Below, one piece after another: positions 1 to 9,252 of a DNA stretch of 64,000 bases. How positions within the stretch are numbered: the stretch's first letter is position 1; each line of letters starts with the position of its first letter. A model generated the notes under the pieces. It made no database searches. It was not told the DNA's origin and saw nothing but the letters and a program-made list of their open reading frames with translations. The translations under genes and the position numbers were made by a program. This stretch comes from Actinomadura sp. K4S16 (GTDB lineage: Bacteria > Actinomycetota > Actinomycetes > Streptosporangiales > Streptosporangiaceae): assembly GCF_008327685.1 (NCBI RefSeq), contig NZ_BDDE01000017.1, forward strand, positions 62,001 through 126,000. Reading direction: 5' to 3'.

Positions 1-1094
1 TCGGTCGCGTCCGCCAGCGCCGCGTGCGCGCCCAGCCGTTCCTCCGCCGTCGCGGCCCGGTAGACCGCCGAGCGCACCAGGGGATGCCGGAAGCGGATCA
101 GGGTGCCGAACTGGATCAGATGGTCCGCGGGGGCGGCGGCCGCGGTGCCGTCGGTGATGCCCGTCCCGGAGGCCGCCCGCCAGACCAGGGCCGCGTCGCC
201 GAGCGGCTCGGCGGCGGCCAGCAGCAGCAGCCGCCGCGTGGCCGGGGGCAGCCGCTCCAGCTGCCGCAGGTAGCCGTCCTCGATGCGACGGGAGAGCGTC
301 CCCGTCCCGGGGAGTCCGAAGCCGCCCGCCAGCTCGGCGGGGGTCGAGCCGAGCGGCAGCTCCAGCAGGGCCAGCGGGTTGCCGCGGGCCTCGGCGATGA
401 TCCGGTCGCGCACCCCCTCGTCGAGCGGACCCGGTACCGCCCGCCGCAGCAGCTCCCGCGCGTCACGGTCGCCCAGCCCCCGCAGCTCCATCTCCGGCAG
501 CCCCCACCGGTCGGGGGAGTCGGCGTCGTGCTCCGCGCCCTCCTCCGCGTCGCGGACCGCGAACACGCAGGCCACCGACTCCGCGCCCAGACGGCGCGCC
601 ACGAACGCCAGGAGCTGCGCGGAAGCCCTGTCCAGCCACTGGACATCGTCGACCACGCACACGAGCGGACGCGGCTCGGCCGCCGCGGCGAACAGGCCGA
701 GCACGGCCAGGCCCAGCAGGAAGCGGTCCGGCGGCGGCCCGCCGCGCAGGCCGAACGCCGTCCTCAGCGCATCGCGCTGCGGCTCCGGCAGCCTGCCGAG
801 CAGGTCCAGCATCGGCGTGCACAACTGGTGCACGGCCGCGAAGGCGAGTTCCATCTCCGACTGGGCCCCCACGGCGCGCACCACGCGGCAGCCGTCGGCC
901 CGCCGCACCAGGTACTCCAGCAGCGCCGACTTGCCCGTCCCCGGCTCCCCGCGGATCACCAGCGACCGGCTCTCCCCGGCGCGCACGGAGTCCACCAGCC
1001 GATCGAGCGCCTCGCACTCCGCACGCCGCCCCAGCAGTCCGGACCGCTGCGGCCAGGCGGGAGGACGCAGGCCGGTCGGATCTGTCGACGACAT
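1..1094 (-). CDS. LuxR-family ATPase regulator, N-terminal part (runs off window)
   Basis: The frame starts at ATG 1094 and is open to the window edge, so about 364 N-terminal residues are present and the C-terminal LuxR helix-turn-helix expected of this family is outside. A Walker A motif GEPGTGKS lies at about residues 49-56 and a Walker B-like stretch (VCVVDDVQWLD) near 150, followed by AAA-type LVELP/RHPLVRSAVY segments typical of large LAL/MalT-like regulators. Such proteins use ATP/ligand binding to switch on transcription of nearby genes. The target is not visible. The next gene leftwards is unknown; the upstream neighbour is a separately transcribed oxidoreductase on the same strand. 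Confidence 0.85.
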   Translation of the reverse strand, partial: MSSTDPTGLRPPAWPQRSGLLGRRAECEALDRLVDSVRAGESRSLVIRGEPGTGKSALLEYLVRRADGCRVVRAVGAQSEMELAFAAVHQLCTPMLDLLGRLPEPQRDALRTAFGLRGGPPPDRFLLGLAVLGLFAAAAEPRPLVCVVDDVQWLDRASAQLLAFVARRLGAESVACVFAVRDAEEGAEHDADSPDRWGLPEMELRGLGDRDARELLRRAVPGPLDEGVRDRIIAEARGNPLALLELPLGSTPAELAGGFGLPGTGTLSRRIEDGYLRQLERLPPATRRLLLLAAAEPLGDAALVWRAASGTGITDGTAAAAPADHLIQFGTLIRFRHPLVRSAVYRAATAEERLGAHAALADAT

Positions 1095-1202
1095 CCCACC
1101 TCCGTCCGCCGGGAGCCGCTGAGGCCACTCTACGGCCGCGAACGGCGGTTCGCCCAGGTCGGGGCAGGTGCGCCCGGAATGCGGGCGCAGGCGGGCCCGT
1201 CG

Positions 1203-2588
1203 TCAGTCGTCGGTCAAGCCCGCGAAGAGCATGGTGAGCCCCTCGCTCATGGTGGGGTGGGTGATCATCATGTCGCGGAGGGCGGTGAAGGGCAGGCCGG
1301 CGAGCATCGCGGTCTGCACGGTGGTGATGGTCTCGCCGGTTTCCGGCCCGAGCAGCGTCGCGCCCAGAATGCGGTCCGTGTCCGCGTGGACGACGGCCTT
1401 CCACAGCCCCCGCGTCTCCCCGGTCGTGCGGGCGCGGGGAATGGCCGACACGGGCAGGCGGGCGATCTTCACGGGGTGGCCGAGCCGACGGGCCTCCCCC
1501 TCGGTGAGGCCGACGTGGGCGAGGTCGAGGCTGAGGAAGGTCGTGCGCGGGACCAGCCGGTCCTTGGTGGACCGGGAGCCGCCCGCCATGTTCTCCTTGA
1601 GGATCCGGTAGTCGTCGAGGGACGCGTGGGTGAACTGCGGGCTGCCGGCCACGTCGCCCGCCGCCCACGTGTGCGGCGCGGTCGTGGCCAGGTGCTCGTC
1701 GACGTCGACGAACCCGGCGGCGGTGACCGCCACGCCCGCCCGCGGGAGATCGAGCTCCTCCGTGACCGGCTGCCGTCCCACGGCGACCAGCACGTCGTCA
1801 CCGGCCAGTTCCAGGCCGTCCGCCAGCACCACGGTCACCTCGCCGCCGCCGTCACGGCCGACGCGCGCGACCTCGCGCTCGAGCAGGACGGTGACGCCAT
1901 GGCCGGACAGCAGGTCCCGCACCGCCGCCGCGATCTCGGCGTCCTCACGCGGCAGCAGCCGGGAATGCCGGCTCACCACGGTCACCCGGCTGCCGAACGC
2001 GGCGAACATGTCGGCGAACTCCAGCCCGATGGGCCCGTCACCCAGCACGATGAGCCGACCGGGGATCGACTCCAACCGCAGCAGGCTCTCGCTCGTCAGC
2101 GCCCCGGCCGCGTCCAGTCCCGGGATGGCGGGGACACGCGGCCGCGTGCCGGTGTTGATGACCGTGTCCGCACCGCGCAGCACCCGCCTGCCGCCGTCGC
2201 CCAGCCGGACGTCCACAGTGCGCTCGGCCACGAACCGCGCCCGGCCGATCACCAGGTCCATGCCCGAGTCGAGGAACTGCTTGTGGTTGAGCGCGACCAT
2301 TCCGTCGACGACATCGCTCTTGTGCGCCCGGAGCAGGTCGGCGTCGGCCTCCGCACCGTCCACGATGAGCCCGAGTTCGCGGCCGCGGTCCAGCGTCCTG
2401 CGGGCGCGGGCGCTGGCCACGAGGGCCTTGGTCGGGATGCACGCGACATTGATGCACGTGCCCCCGATCATGCCCTGCTCCACCATCGCCACGCGGGCGC
2501 CGCCCCGCGCCCGGTCCATGGCCAGCGTCTTGCCGGCCTTGCCGCCGCCCACGACGAGAAGGTCGAAGTCCTCTGCCGGCGGTGCCAT
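1203..2588 (-). CDS. Pyridine nucleotide-disulfide oxidoreductase (mercuric reductase / RclA-like)
   Basis: 461 residues, the usual length for the dihydrolipoamide dehydrogenase superfamily. An FAD-binding GGGKAGK sits at about 14-20 and the redox-active disulfide motif GGTCINVACIPTK at 42-54 (Cys45, Cys50). A second nucleotide-binding region (VLGDGPIGLEFADMFAAFG) is near 180, and the C-terminal dimerisation region ends in the HPTMSEG motif of RclA/mercuric reductase relatives. It should use NAD(P)H to reduce a thiol, metal or reactive-chlorine-type substrate in the cytoplasm. The exact substrate cannot be read from sequence. ATG 2588 is preferred over the TTG 15 bases upstream because AGGGAGGA lies just ahead of it. 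Confidence 0.9.
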   Translation of the reverse strand: MAPPAEDFDLLVVGGGKAGKTLAMDRARGGARVAMVEQGMIGGTCINVACIPTKALVASARARRTLDRGRELGLIVDGAEADADLLRAHKSDVVDGMVALNHKQFLDSGMDLVIGRARFVAERTVDVRLGDGGRRVLRGADTVINTGTRPRVPAIPGLDAAGALTSESLLRLESIPGRLIVLGDGPIGLEFADMFAAFGSRVTVVSRHSRLLPREDAEIAAAVRDLLSGHGVTVLLEREVARVGRDGGGEVTVVLADGLELAGDDVLVAVGRQPVTEELDLPRAGVAVTAAGFVDVDEHLATTAPHTWAAGDVAGSPQFTHASLDDYRILKENMAGGSRSTKDRLVPRTTFLSLDLAHVGLTEGEARRLGHPVKIARLPVSAIPRARTTGETRGLWKAVVHADTDRILGATLLGPETGETITTVQTAMLAGLPFTALRDMMITHPTMSEGLTMLFAGLTDD

Positions 2589-2630
2589 CCGTTCCTCCCT
2601 CAAGGCTCGGTCCGGGCTCCCACGCCCGTA

Positions 2631-3599
2631 TCAGTCGTCGGAGTCCAGCGCCGCGCGGAGCACCGCGACGGCCTGGGCGACGGCCGCCCGGGTGGCGTCG
2701 GTCTCGCTGAGCGGGTTGAGCATCATGAAGTCGTGGGTGATGCCGCCATAGCGGACCGCGGTCACCGGAACACCCGCGGCACGGAGTTTCGCGGCGTACG
2801 CCTCGCCCTCGTCCCGCAGCACGTCGGCCTCGTCCACGATCACGAAGGCGGGCGGAAGGCCCGCCAACTGGTCCCGGGTCGCCCGCAGGGGCGAGACGGT
2901 GATGGCCGCGCGGCGCGCGGCGTCGGGCAGGTAGGCGTCCCAGAACCACGCCATGGCCTTCGCCGTGAGGAAGTAGCCGGTCGCGAAGCGGGCGTAGGAG
3001 CCGGTGTCCATGCCCGCGTCGGTGACCGGGTAGTACAGGGACTGGTGGACGAACCGGACGTCGCCGCGCTCCTTGGCCAGCAGGGTCAGCGCCGCCGCCA
3101 TGTTCCCGCCCACGGAGTCGCCGGCGACGGCCAGGCGGTCGGGGTCGAGACCATGCTCACGGCCGTGCCGGACGATCCACTGGGCGGTCGCGTACCCCTG
3201 CTCGACGGCGACGGGGTAGCGGGCTTCCGGCGAGCGCGTGTACTCGACGAACACGACGGCGGCCCCCGCCCCCACCGCGAGCTCGCGGACGAGCCGGTCG
3301 TGGGTGTCCGCGTTGCCGAGGATCCACCCGCCGCCGTGCATGTACAGCACGGCCGGCAGCGGCCGTGCTGCGCCCTGCGGGCGCACGATGCGCACCCGCA
3401 CGTCGCCGGCGTCGACGGGGACGGTCGTCCATTCCGAGTCGGCGGGGAGTTTCTCGATCGGTTCCGCCTGGAGGTCGTCGAGCACCTTGCGGGCCTTCGC
3501 CACCCCCAGTTCGTACAGGAAGGGCGGGTGCGCGGTGGCGTCGGAGAGCCGCTGCGAGGCGGGCTCCAGAACGATGCCGGCGTCGGACTGGTCGGTCAT
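2631..3599 (-). CDS. Alpha/beta hydrolase, hormone-sensitive-lipase type
   Basis: 322 residues. The oxyanion-hole motif HGGGW is at 88-92 and the nucleophile motif GDSVGG has Ser162; a catalytic Asp (VDEADVLRDEG region) and His (GGITHDFMML) follow in the right order, so the triad looks intact. Members hydrolyse short-chain carboxyl esters in the cytoplasm. An AAGGGG ribosome site precedes ATG 3599. The gene sits 42 bp upstream of the disulfide oxidoreductase on the same strand and follows another hydrolase, so the three are probably co-transcribed. The physiological ester is unknown. Confidence 0.9.
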   Translation of the reverse strand: MTDQSDAGIVLEPASQRLSDATAHPPFLYELGVAKARKVLDDLQAEPIEKLPADSEWTTVPVDAGDVRVRIVRPQGAARPLPAVLYMHGGGWILGNADTHDRLVRELAVGAGAAVVFVEYTRSPEARYPVAVEQGYATAQWIVRHGREHGLDPDRLAVAGDSVGGNMAAALTLLAKERGDVRFVHQSLYYPVTDAGMDTGSYARFATGYFLTAKAMAWFWDAYLPDAARRAAITVSPLRATRDQLAGLPPAFVIVDEADVLRDEGEAYAAKLRAAGVPVTAVRYGGITHDFMMLNPLSETDATRAAVAQAVAVLRAALDSDD

Positions 3600-3647
3600 G
3601 ACGGGACCCCTTACTGGTTCGAAGGACCGGTGGCGCGTCCACCACGG

Positions 3648-4376
3648 TCACGCCGTGGAGGCGGCGGCCTCCCGGACGAGGTCGGCGACGGTGGCGGCCT
3701 CCGGGATGCCGACGGCGTGGGAGCCCTCCGGCAGCTCCACGGTCCGCCGGGATCCCGCCCGCTCCGCCATGAACCGCTGGGCCGCGGCGGGGATGTTCTT
3801 GTCCTTGCCGCCGATCAGGAACCACGACGGGATCGTCTTCCAGGCCGGCTCGCCCGACGGCTCGGCGAGCGCCGACTCGGCGATCGGGCGCTGCGTCACG
3901 GCCATCACCGCGGCCTCGCGGGCCGGGGAGTCTGCGGCGAACTGCGCGTGGTAGAGGTCCTGCCGGATGTACAGGTCCGTACTGCCGTCGGCGAGCTTCA
4001 CGGGCGCGAGCGTCTCCCCGAGGGTGCTTCCCTCGTAGCGGCCCGCGAGGTCGGCGGCGCTCTCCCCCGTGTCGGGGGCGAAGGCGCCGATGTAGACCAG
4101 CGCCTTCACGTTGCCGTTCCCGGCGGTCCCGTTGGTGATGACGATGCCGCCGTACGAGTGGCCGACGCAGATGACGTCGCCGTCGATCGCGGCGAGGACG
4201 CCGCGCAGGTGGTCGGCGTCGTAGGCGACCCCGCGCAGCGGGTTCGCGACGGCGATCACGGGGTGGCCGTCGTCGAGCAGTGCGGCGATGACGCCGTTCC
4301 AGCTCGACGACTCGGCGAACGCCCCGTGCACCAGCACGATCGTGGGCTTGCCTGCGGAGTTCGTCGTGATGCTCAT
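3648..4376 (-). CDS. Alpha/beta hydrolase (esterase/salicylate-esterase-like)
   Basis: 242 residues from ATG 4376, preceded by GAGAGGA; longer readings would add a non-homologous leader. It opens with PTIVLVHGAFAES, has the nucleophile elbow GHSYGG (Ser74), and ends with an EGSHAVGIPEA region that supplies the catalytic His. This pattern matches the small esterase family related to plant methylesterases, common in actinomycetes. It lies 48 bp ahead of the lipase-like gene in the same direction and is divergent from the quinone oxidoreductase at 4691. Substrate unknown. Confidence 0.88.
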   Translation of the reverse strand: MSITTNSAGKPTIVLVHGAFAESSSWNGVIAALLDDGHPVIAVANPLRGVAYDADHLRGVLAAIDGDVICVGHSYGGIVITNGTAGNGNVKALVYIGAFAPDTGESAADLAGRYEGSTLGETLAPVKLADGSTDLYIRQDLYHAQFAADSPAREAAVMAVTQRPIAESALAEPSGEPAWKTIPSWFLIGGKDKNIPAAAQRFMAERAGSRRTVELPEGSHAVGIPEAATVADLVREAAASTA

Positions 4377-4690
4377 CGTCTGGTTCCTCTCGTTCGGCAC
4401 CGGAATGCGGCCAGTCTGTTCTCGGCGTCCCGCCACTCGCATCCGTCGGTCCCCGGCGGGAGTCCCTAGCGCCTGACGACCTGCGTCGCCGCGGCGCACC
4501 CGAAACACCCTCACCGGTCGGCGTCCGGCCCTGGCGCGGGGCAGGCCGTGGAGCGAGCCGATCACCGTCGGCCCCGGCGCGCCGCCGGGCACGTCGGCAG
4601 GTTCCCGGGCACGCCACCAGTGAGGCCACGGATGCGAGCCGGCGCTCACAGCACCGACACTCGGGGCATCGGGAGAAAGGGAGACATGCC
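4377..4690. other. Divergent intergenic region, no gene seen
   Basis: 314 bp between the divergent hydrolase (minus) and quinone-oxidoreductase (plus) genes. It must hold both promoters. I see no ORF with a plausible start and no strong palindrome. Confidence 0.6.
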
Positions 4691-5677
4691 ATGCGCGCTG
4701 TCGTACTGGAGGAGTTCGGTGGTCACCTGGATCTGCGCGAGGTACCGCACCCCGTGCCGGGGACGGGACAGGTGCTGGTCCGGATTCGCGCGAGCGGCGT
4801 CAATCCGCTCGACACCAAGATCCGGGCGGGCCGCGCGGATCATGCGCGCAGCCGGCTGCCGGCGGTTCTGGGCCTGGACCTGGCAGGCGTGGTCGTGGAG
4901 GCGGGACCGGGGGTGACCGGCTTCCGGCCGGGCGACGAGGTGTACGGGCTGACCGGCGGAGTGGGCGATCTCCAGGGATCGCTGGCGCAGTACGCGGCCG
5001 TCGACGCCCGCCTGCTCGCCCCCAAGCCGGCCTCCTTGGGGATGCGTGAAGCGGCGGCGCTCCCCCTCGCCGTGATCACGGCGTGGGAGGGGCTGGTCGA
5101 CCGTGCCGGGGTGCGGGCGGGCCAGCGCGTCCTGGTGCAGGGCGGCGCCGGCGGTGTGGGCGGTGTCGCCGTCCAGCTCGCGGCGTCCCGCGGCGCCGAG
5201 GTCTACGCGACCGCGTCGGCCGCCAAGGCGCCCCTCGTCCGGGACCTCGGTGCGACGCCGATCGACTACAGCACGACGTCCGTCGAGGAGTACGTGGCCG
5301 AACATACCGGCGGCGCCGGCTTCGACGTGGTGTTCGACACCGTCGGGGGCGCGGTCCTGGACGCCTCGTTCACGGCCGTGCGCACCTATACCGGGCACGT
5401 GGTCAGTGCCCTGGGATGGGGTACGCACAGCCTCGCGCCGCTGTCGTTCCGCGGCGCCACCTACTCGGGCGTGTTCACCCTGCTGCCGATGCTGACGGGA
5501 GCCGGGCGCGAACATCACGGCCAGATCCTCCGGGAGGCCACCGCGCTCGCGGACGCCGGCGGACTCCGCCCCTTGCTCGACCCGCAGCGCTTCAGCCTCG
5601 AGACGGTGGCCGAAGCACACGCCGCCGTGGAGAACGGCACGGCCCTGGGAAAGGTGGTCATCGACATCGAGCACTGA
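4691..5677 (+). CDS. NADP-dependent quinone oxidoreductase, MDR superfamily
   Basis: 328 residues. The N-terminal GroES-like domain lacks the zinc-binding cysteines of alcohol dehydrogenases, and the Rossmann motif GGAGGVG is at 151-157, placing it with zeta-crystallin/Qor-type reductases. It should reduce quinones or enones with NADPH in the cytoplasm. GGGAGA precedes ATG 4691 (an AUG three codons earlier is out of frame). It is monocistronic, divergent from the hydrolase operon and convergent with the GH6 gene. Confidence 0.9.
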   Translation: MRAVVLEEFGGHLDLREVPHPVPGTGQVLVRIRASGVNPLDTKIRAGRADHARSRLPAVLGLDLAGVVVEAGPGVTGFRPGDEVYGLTGGVGDLQGSLAQYAAVDARLLAPKPASLGMREAAALPLAVITAWEGLVDRAGVRAGQRVLVQGGAGGVGGVAVQLAASRGAEVYATASAAKAPLVRDLGATPIDYSTTSVEEYVAEHTGGAGFDVVFDTVGGAVLDASFTAVRTYTGHVVSALGWGTHSLAPLSFRGATYSGVFTLLPMLTGAGREHHGQILREATALADAGGLRPLLDPQRFSLETVAEAHAAVENGTALGKVVIDIEH

Positions 5678-5954
5678 GCGGCACGGAGCCGACCGCTCGG
5701 CGAATCCCGGCATCCCGTCCGGCTCATCCTCGGCGGGCGGAGCACGGCGATCGATCGTGCCCGCCCCCGAATCGGACGTTCGGAAAACCGCACCCCAGTG
5801 GGCCGGCCACCCCACCCGCCACTGGCTGCGGCGTCGGCCCGCCCCGGACATGACGCCGGGACGGGCCGAGGGGACGGCGGTTGTCAGGTCGGCGTGACCA
5901 CCTGTCGCCCTCCACCGGGATGGTGGGCTGCGGCGCGGGCGGCACGCCTGGATA

Positions 5955-6965
5955 TCAAGTGCCGTCGATCAGGCGAATGGCCAAGTCGGGGCTGAACTGG
6001 CCGGCGGGAATCCCCGCACCGATTCCGCAGTCGCCGTCGGAGTCGCCTGGGACCTTGACCCACAGTTCCAGTTCCGCATCGGCTCCCTCGCGGGGCGGGG
6101 TGCCGAGCCTGCGTCCGGCCGGGTTGCACCATTCACCATTGGAGCCGTTGCCGTTGCGGCTGGTGTCGACCACGAAGGTCTTACCGCCGGGGAGCCCGGC
6201 ATTGACGGCCTTGGCGTAGGTGACCGACTGTTCGGTCGTGTAGTAGTTCGACACGTTGACCGAGAAGCCGCGTGCGTCTGCGATCCCGGCGGCCTGCAGA
6301 CGCTGGGCCATGGTGCCGGCGGGAATCCAGTTGGCATTGGCGGCGTCCAGGTAGACCCAGGCGTTCGGTGCCTTCTGCTTGAACTGCTGCACGCCGTATC
6401 TCAGCAGGTCGAGCCGGATCTGCCGCTCGCTGTCGTTCGGCAGGCAGTCGAGTTGGGCGACCGCGTCGGGCTCCACCACGACGATCGCCCGGTGGTCGCC
6501 GATGGCCGTGGCGAACTGCCCGATCCAGGTGCGGTAGGCCTCCGGGCTGCCCGCGCCGCCGCCGGAGTGGCTGCCGCAGTCACGGCCCGGGACGTTGTAG
6601 GCCACCAGCACCGGCGTGGCCCCGGTCTGCGCGGCACCGCCGACATAGCGGGACACCGCCGCGGTGATATCGCTGTCCCAGTTGCCGAACCAGCGTGCGA
6701 TCGGCCGGTCGGCGATGGCCGCCTTGATGCGAGCGGCCCGCGGGTCGCCGGGGTTGGCGGCGACCCAGGCCGCCGGGTTGGAGTTCGGGTCGACGTACAG
6801 GTTGGCCGCGGCGATCGCCTTGGCCTCGGGTGGGGCATAGGAGACGGCGGCGACCTTGGCGGCCTGCGGCTGCTGTCCGGTGAGGTGGGCACCGGTCAGC
6901 GCGGCCGTCGACGCGGTGACCGCGGCGATGGCGGTGATGGTCCATCTGCGGAGAGCGGGGAGCAC
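5955..6965 (-). CDS. Secreted glycoside hydrolase family 6 cellulase
   Basis: 336 residues from GTG 6965, preceded by AAAGGA; the longer frame upstream lacks a ribosome site and would bury the signal peptide. Residues 1-30 form an export signal (LPALRRW then a hydrophobic stretch rich in Ala/Thr). GH6 hallmarks are YNVPGRDCG with the catalytic acid Asp, VVVEPDAVAQLDC, and a late NPAGRRLG/SDGDCG segment with paired cysteines. It cleaves beta-1,4-glucan outside the cell. There is no cellulose-binding module or linker, unlike many GH6 enzymes, so it is catalytic domain only. The region upstream is AT-richer than its surroundings. Confidence 0.9.
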   Translation of the reverse strand: MLPALRRWTITAIAAVTASTAALTGAHLTGQQPQAAKVAAVSYAPPEAKAIAAANLYVDPNSNPAAWVAANPGDPRAARIKAAIADRPIARWFGNWDSDITAAVSRYVGGAAQTGATPVLVAYNVPGRDCGSHSGGGAGSPEAYRTWIGQFATAIGDHRAIVVVEPDAVAQLDCLPNDSERQIRLDLLRYGVQQFKQKAPNAWVYLDAANANWIPAGTMAQRLQAAGIADARGFSVNVSNYYTTEQSVTYAKAVNAGLPGGKTFVVDTSRNGNGSNGEWCNPAGRRLGTPPREGADAELELWVKVPGDSDGDCGIGAGIPAGQFSPDLAIRLIDGT

Positions 6966-7343
6966 GGGGGTCCTTTCCTGTCCGGTGTCATTGCGGCACC
7001 GTCCGCCGGCTCTCCGGCCATCTTTCAGCGGATCATAGGAAGCGGACGAGTCCAATGCACTTTTTCTGGACGTTTCCCGCGAAACTATCGACGCACTTCA
7101 ATTCGAGTCAAGAGCCCTTTCACGATTTCATCTTCATCCAGCTGCAGAGCAGCCCGCCGTCATTGCGAGCCTGCGGGCCACCGATATTGCGGGCCTGGTC
7201 AGGGGCTGATCTGCAGTGGTCTTCTCTGCGGCGGTGTGGACGCCTTCGGGCAGCACGGAAGCGCAGGTGTCGGCGATGATTCCGGCCGGCTCGGCGTCCT
7301 GACATGCCTCAGCCCCGGCGCCTCGGCCGGGGCATTACGGGAG
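6966..7343. other. AT-richer intergenic region with a direct repeat
   Basis: 378 bp upstream of the cellulase gene and downstream of DUF5997. Its centre (about 7040-7150) is clearly AT-richer than the genes. A 12-base near-repeat ATTGCGRGCCTG occurs twice about 25 bp apart around 7162-7200. I see no CebR-type palindrome and no credible gene. Confidence 0.5.
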
Positions 7344-7727
7344 TCAGGCCTTGGCGCGCTGCTGCTTGAGGCGGAGTTCCTCTTCGCGGACTTTGACGCG
7401 GACGGCCTGCTCGCGTTCCAGCCAGTCGGGGTTCTCGGCCTTCAGGTTCTCGATCTCGGCTGTGGTGAGGGGGCCCGTGATGCCGGCGCGGGCGAGACCT
7501 GAGGCGGAGACACGGAGCCTGGCGGCGACGACCTGACGGGGGTGGGGGCCTTCGCGGCGAAGTCGGGCGAGCCACGAGGGCGGGTCGGCCTGGAGCGCGT
7601 TCAATTCGTCCCGGGAAACAGGGCCTTCCTGGAACTCGGCGGGCGCCGCCGACAGCAGGATCCCCAGCTTCTTGGCCGCGGTCGCGGGCTTCATGGTCTG
7701 CGGGGTCTTCGCCTTGGACGCGCTCAT
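7344..7727 (-). CDS. DUF5997 family protein
   Basis: 127 residues from ATG 7727. The N-terminus is Lys/Ala-rich (KTPQTMKPATAAKK), followed by a compact region (EFQEGPVSRDEL..., NPDWLEREQAVR) and a basic C-terminus. It matches the actinobacterial DUF5997 family, whose function is unknown. A TACCCT hexamer ends 7 bases before the ATG and there is no ribosome site, so the mRNA is probably leaderless. It is divergent from the LysR-effector-domain gene only 54 bp away, a pairing I recall from other actinomycetes. Confidence 0.8.
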   Translation of the reverse strand: MSASKAKTPQTMKPATAAKKLGILLSAAPAEFQEGPVSRDELNALQADPPSWLARLRREGPHPRQVVAARLRVSASGLARAGITGPLTTAEIENLKAENPDWLEREQAVRVKVREEELRLKQQRAKA

Positions 7728-7781
7728 GGCCCCAAGGGTAGCCAGCGGAAGGGGCTGCCTGGACGGGACTACGCTGAGGGA
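7728..7781. promoter_or_regulatory. Back-to-back leaderless promoters
   Basis: Only 54 bp separate the divergent start codons. On the plus strand TACGCT-N6-GTG (7782) and on the minus strand TACCCT-N7-ATG (7727) place -10 boxes directly ahead of the start codons, leaving no room for ribosome sites. The two promoters must overlap. Confidence 0.6.
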
Positions 7782-8465
7782 GTGACCGAAGGTGAGTTCC
7801 GGCTGGCCTACGTGCCGGGGGTGACGCCCGGGAAGTGGGCGGGGGTATGGGCCGAGCGGGTGCGGGATGTGCCGCTTGAGCTGGTGCAGCTCCCCGCCGC
7901 CGATGCCGTCCCCCTGCTGCGGAAGGGCGATGTGGACGCGGCGTTCGTACGCCTGCCCGTCGACCGCGAGGCCCTCCATGTGATCCCGCTGTACCTGGAG
8001 ACGACCGTCGTGGTGGTGCCCAAGGACCACGCGGTGGCCGCGGTGGAGGAGGTCGAGCTTGCCGATCTCGCCGACGAGGACGTGTTCGAGCCGCTCGACG
8101 AGGTATTGACCTGGGACGACCGTCCCGGGCAGCCCGCCTTCACCCGTCCCGATGACACCGCCGCTGCGATCGAGTTGGTGGCGTCGGGGGCCGGCATCCT
8201 GCTGCTTCCGCAGTCTTTGGCCCGCCTCCACCACCGCCGAGACCTCACCTACCGCCCCGTGACCGACGCTCCTCAATCCCAGATCGGCCTGGCCTGGCTC
8301 GATGCCGAGACGACCGATCTCATGGAGGAACTGATCGGCATCGTCCGCGGCCGCACCCCCAACAGCTCCCGCGGCCGCAACGCCCAACAACAGCCCGCCC
8401 GCAAGAAGCCGCCCCGCCAGCGCTCCACCCCCAAGCGCCGCCACAAAAAACGCCGCCGGACGTAG
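7782..8465 (+). CDS. LysR-type effector-binding domain protein without DNA-binding domain
   Basis: 227 residues from GTG 7782. The body reads as a type 2 periplasmic-binding fold of the LysR effector domain: EGEFRLAYVPGVTPGKW, ADAVPLLRKGDVDAAFVRLP, VIPLYLETTVVVVPKDHA, VASGAGILLLPQSLARLH. No helix-turn-helix precedes it, so it cannot act as an ordinary LysR. The last 40 residues are extremely basic (RKKPPRQRS, RHKKRRRT) and could bind nucleic acid non-specifically. It probably senses a small molecule, perhaps together with the divergent DUF5997 protein. Confidence 0.85.
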   Translation: MTEGEFRLAYVPGVTPGKWAGVWAERVRDVPLELVQLPAADAVPLLRKGDVDAAFVRLPVDREALHVIPLYLETTVVVVPKDHAVAAVEEVELADLADEDVFEPLDEVLTWDDRPGQPAFTRPDDTAAAIELVASGAGILLLPQSLARLHHRRDLTYRPVTDAPQSQIGLAWLDAETTDLMEELIGIVRGRTPNSSRGRNAQQQPARKKPPRQRSTPKRRHKKRRRT

Positions 8466-8586
8466 CCGAGTACGCCGTGCTGCGTCGGGACGCGGGGACT
8501 ACCTGCCGGCGCAGATCGCACACCGATTAGGTTTCCGCGCCGCGCCCGTCTGTAGGTGTGAGATCGACTCACAGGAGGCTGACGCC

Positions 8587-9150
8587 ATGCGGAAACTGAC
8601 CTACGGCATGAACCTGAGCCTGGACGGCTACATCGCCGCGCCCGGCGACGACCTGGGCTGGAGCGTGCCGAGCGACGAGCTGTTCCAGTGGTGGTCCGAC
8701 CGGGTGGGGGCGACCGGCCTGGCGCTGTACGGGCGCAGATTGTGGGAGATGATGAGCTCCCACTGGCCGACCGCCGACCGGCAGCCCGGCGCCACACCGG
8801 CGGAGATCGAGTTCGCCCGCCGCTGGCGGGACATGCCGAAGGCGGTGTTCTCATCGACGATCGACAAGGTCGACTGGAACGCCCGCCTGGTCACCGGCGA
8901 CGCGGTCACCGAGATCACCCGGCTCAAGGCCGAGGACGGTGGCCCGATGGACATCAGCAGCGCCACACTCGCCGGAGCTGCGATGCGGGCCGGGCTGATC
9001 GACGAGTACGTGCTGGTCACCGTGCCGGTCCTGGTGGGCGGAGGCAAGCCGTTCTTCACCGCGCTGGACAGCTGGGTGAAGCTGAACCTGGTCGAGACGC
9101 GGACATTTCCCGGCGGCGTGCTGCTGACCCGATACGAGACGAGGCGATGA
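8587..9150 (+). CDS. Dihydrofolate reductase family protein (RibD C-terminal domain)
   Basis: 187 residues with a consensus AGGAGG 8 bases before ATG 8587. It starts RKLTYGMNLSLDGYIAAP and contains FSSTIDKVDWNARLV and GGGKPFFTAL, the usual signature of the small RibD-C/DHFR-like reductases of actinomycetes. These bind NADPH; most have no assigned substrate. Monocistronic, convergent with the sigma-factor gene. Confidence 0.9.
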   Translation: MRKLTYGMNLSLDGYIAAPGDDLGWSVPSDELFQWWSDRVGATGLALYGRRLWEMMSSHWPTADRQPGATPAEIEFARRWRDMPKAVFSSTIDKVDWNARLVTGDAVTEITRLKAEDGGPMDISSATLAGAAMRAGLIDEYVLVTVPVLVGGGKPFFTALDSWVKLNLVETRTFPGGVLLTRYETRR

Positions 9151-9252
9151 GCACGGGCCAGATGCTCGGCTCCTAAGGCCAGGTCGAAATCCTTTCTGGC
9201 ACGCTCGCCGTGCCCCTCGACTATGAGTCGTCGCCGGTGGGGACTCGTCCGG

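Noticed and set aside
24..4469. A 1,481-codon open frame on the plus strand
   Set aside because: It is antisense to four well-supported genes (regulator, oxidoreductase, two hydrolases), has Arg/Gly/Pro-dominated low-complexity composition, and arises from GC-rich third positions of the true genes.
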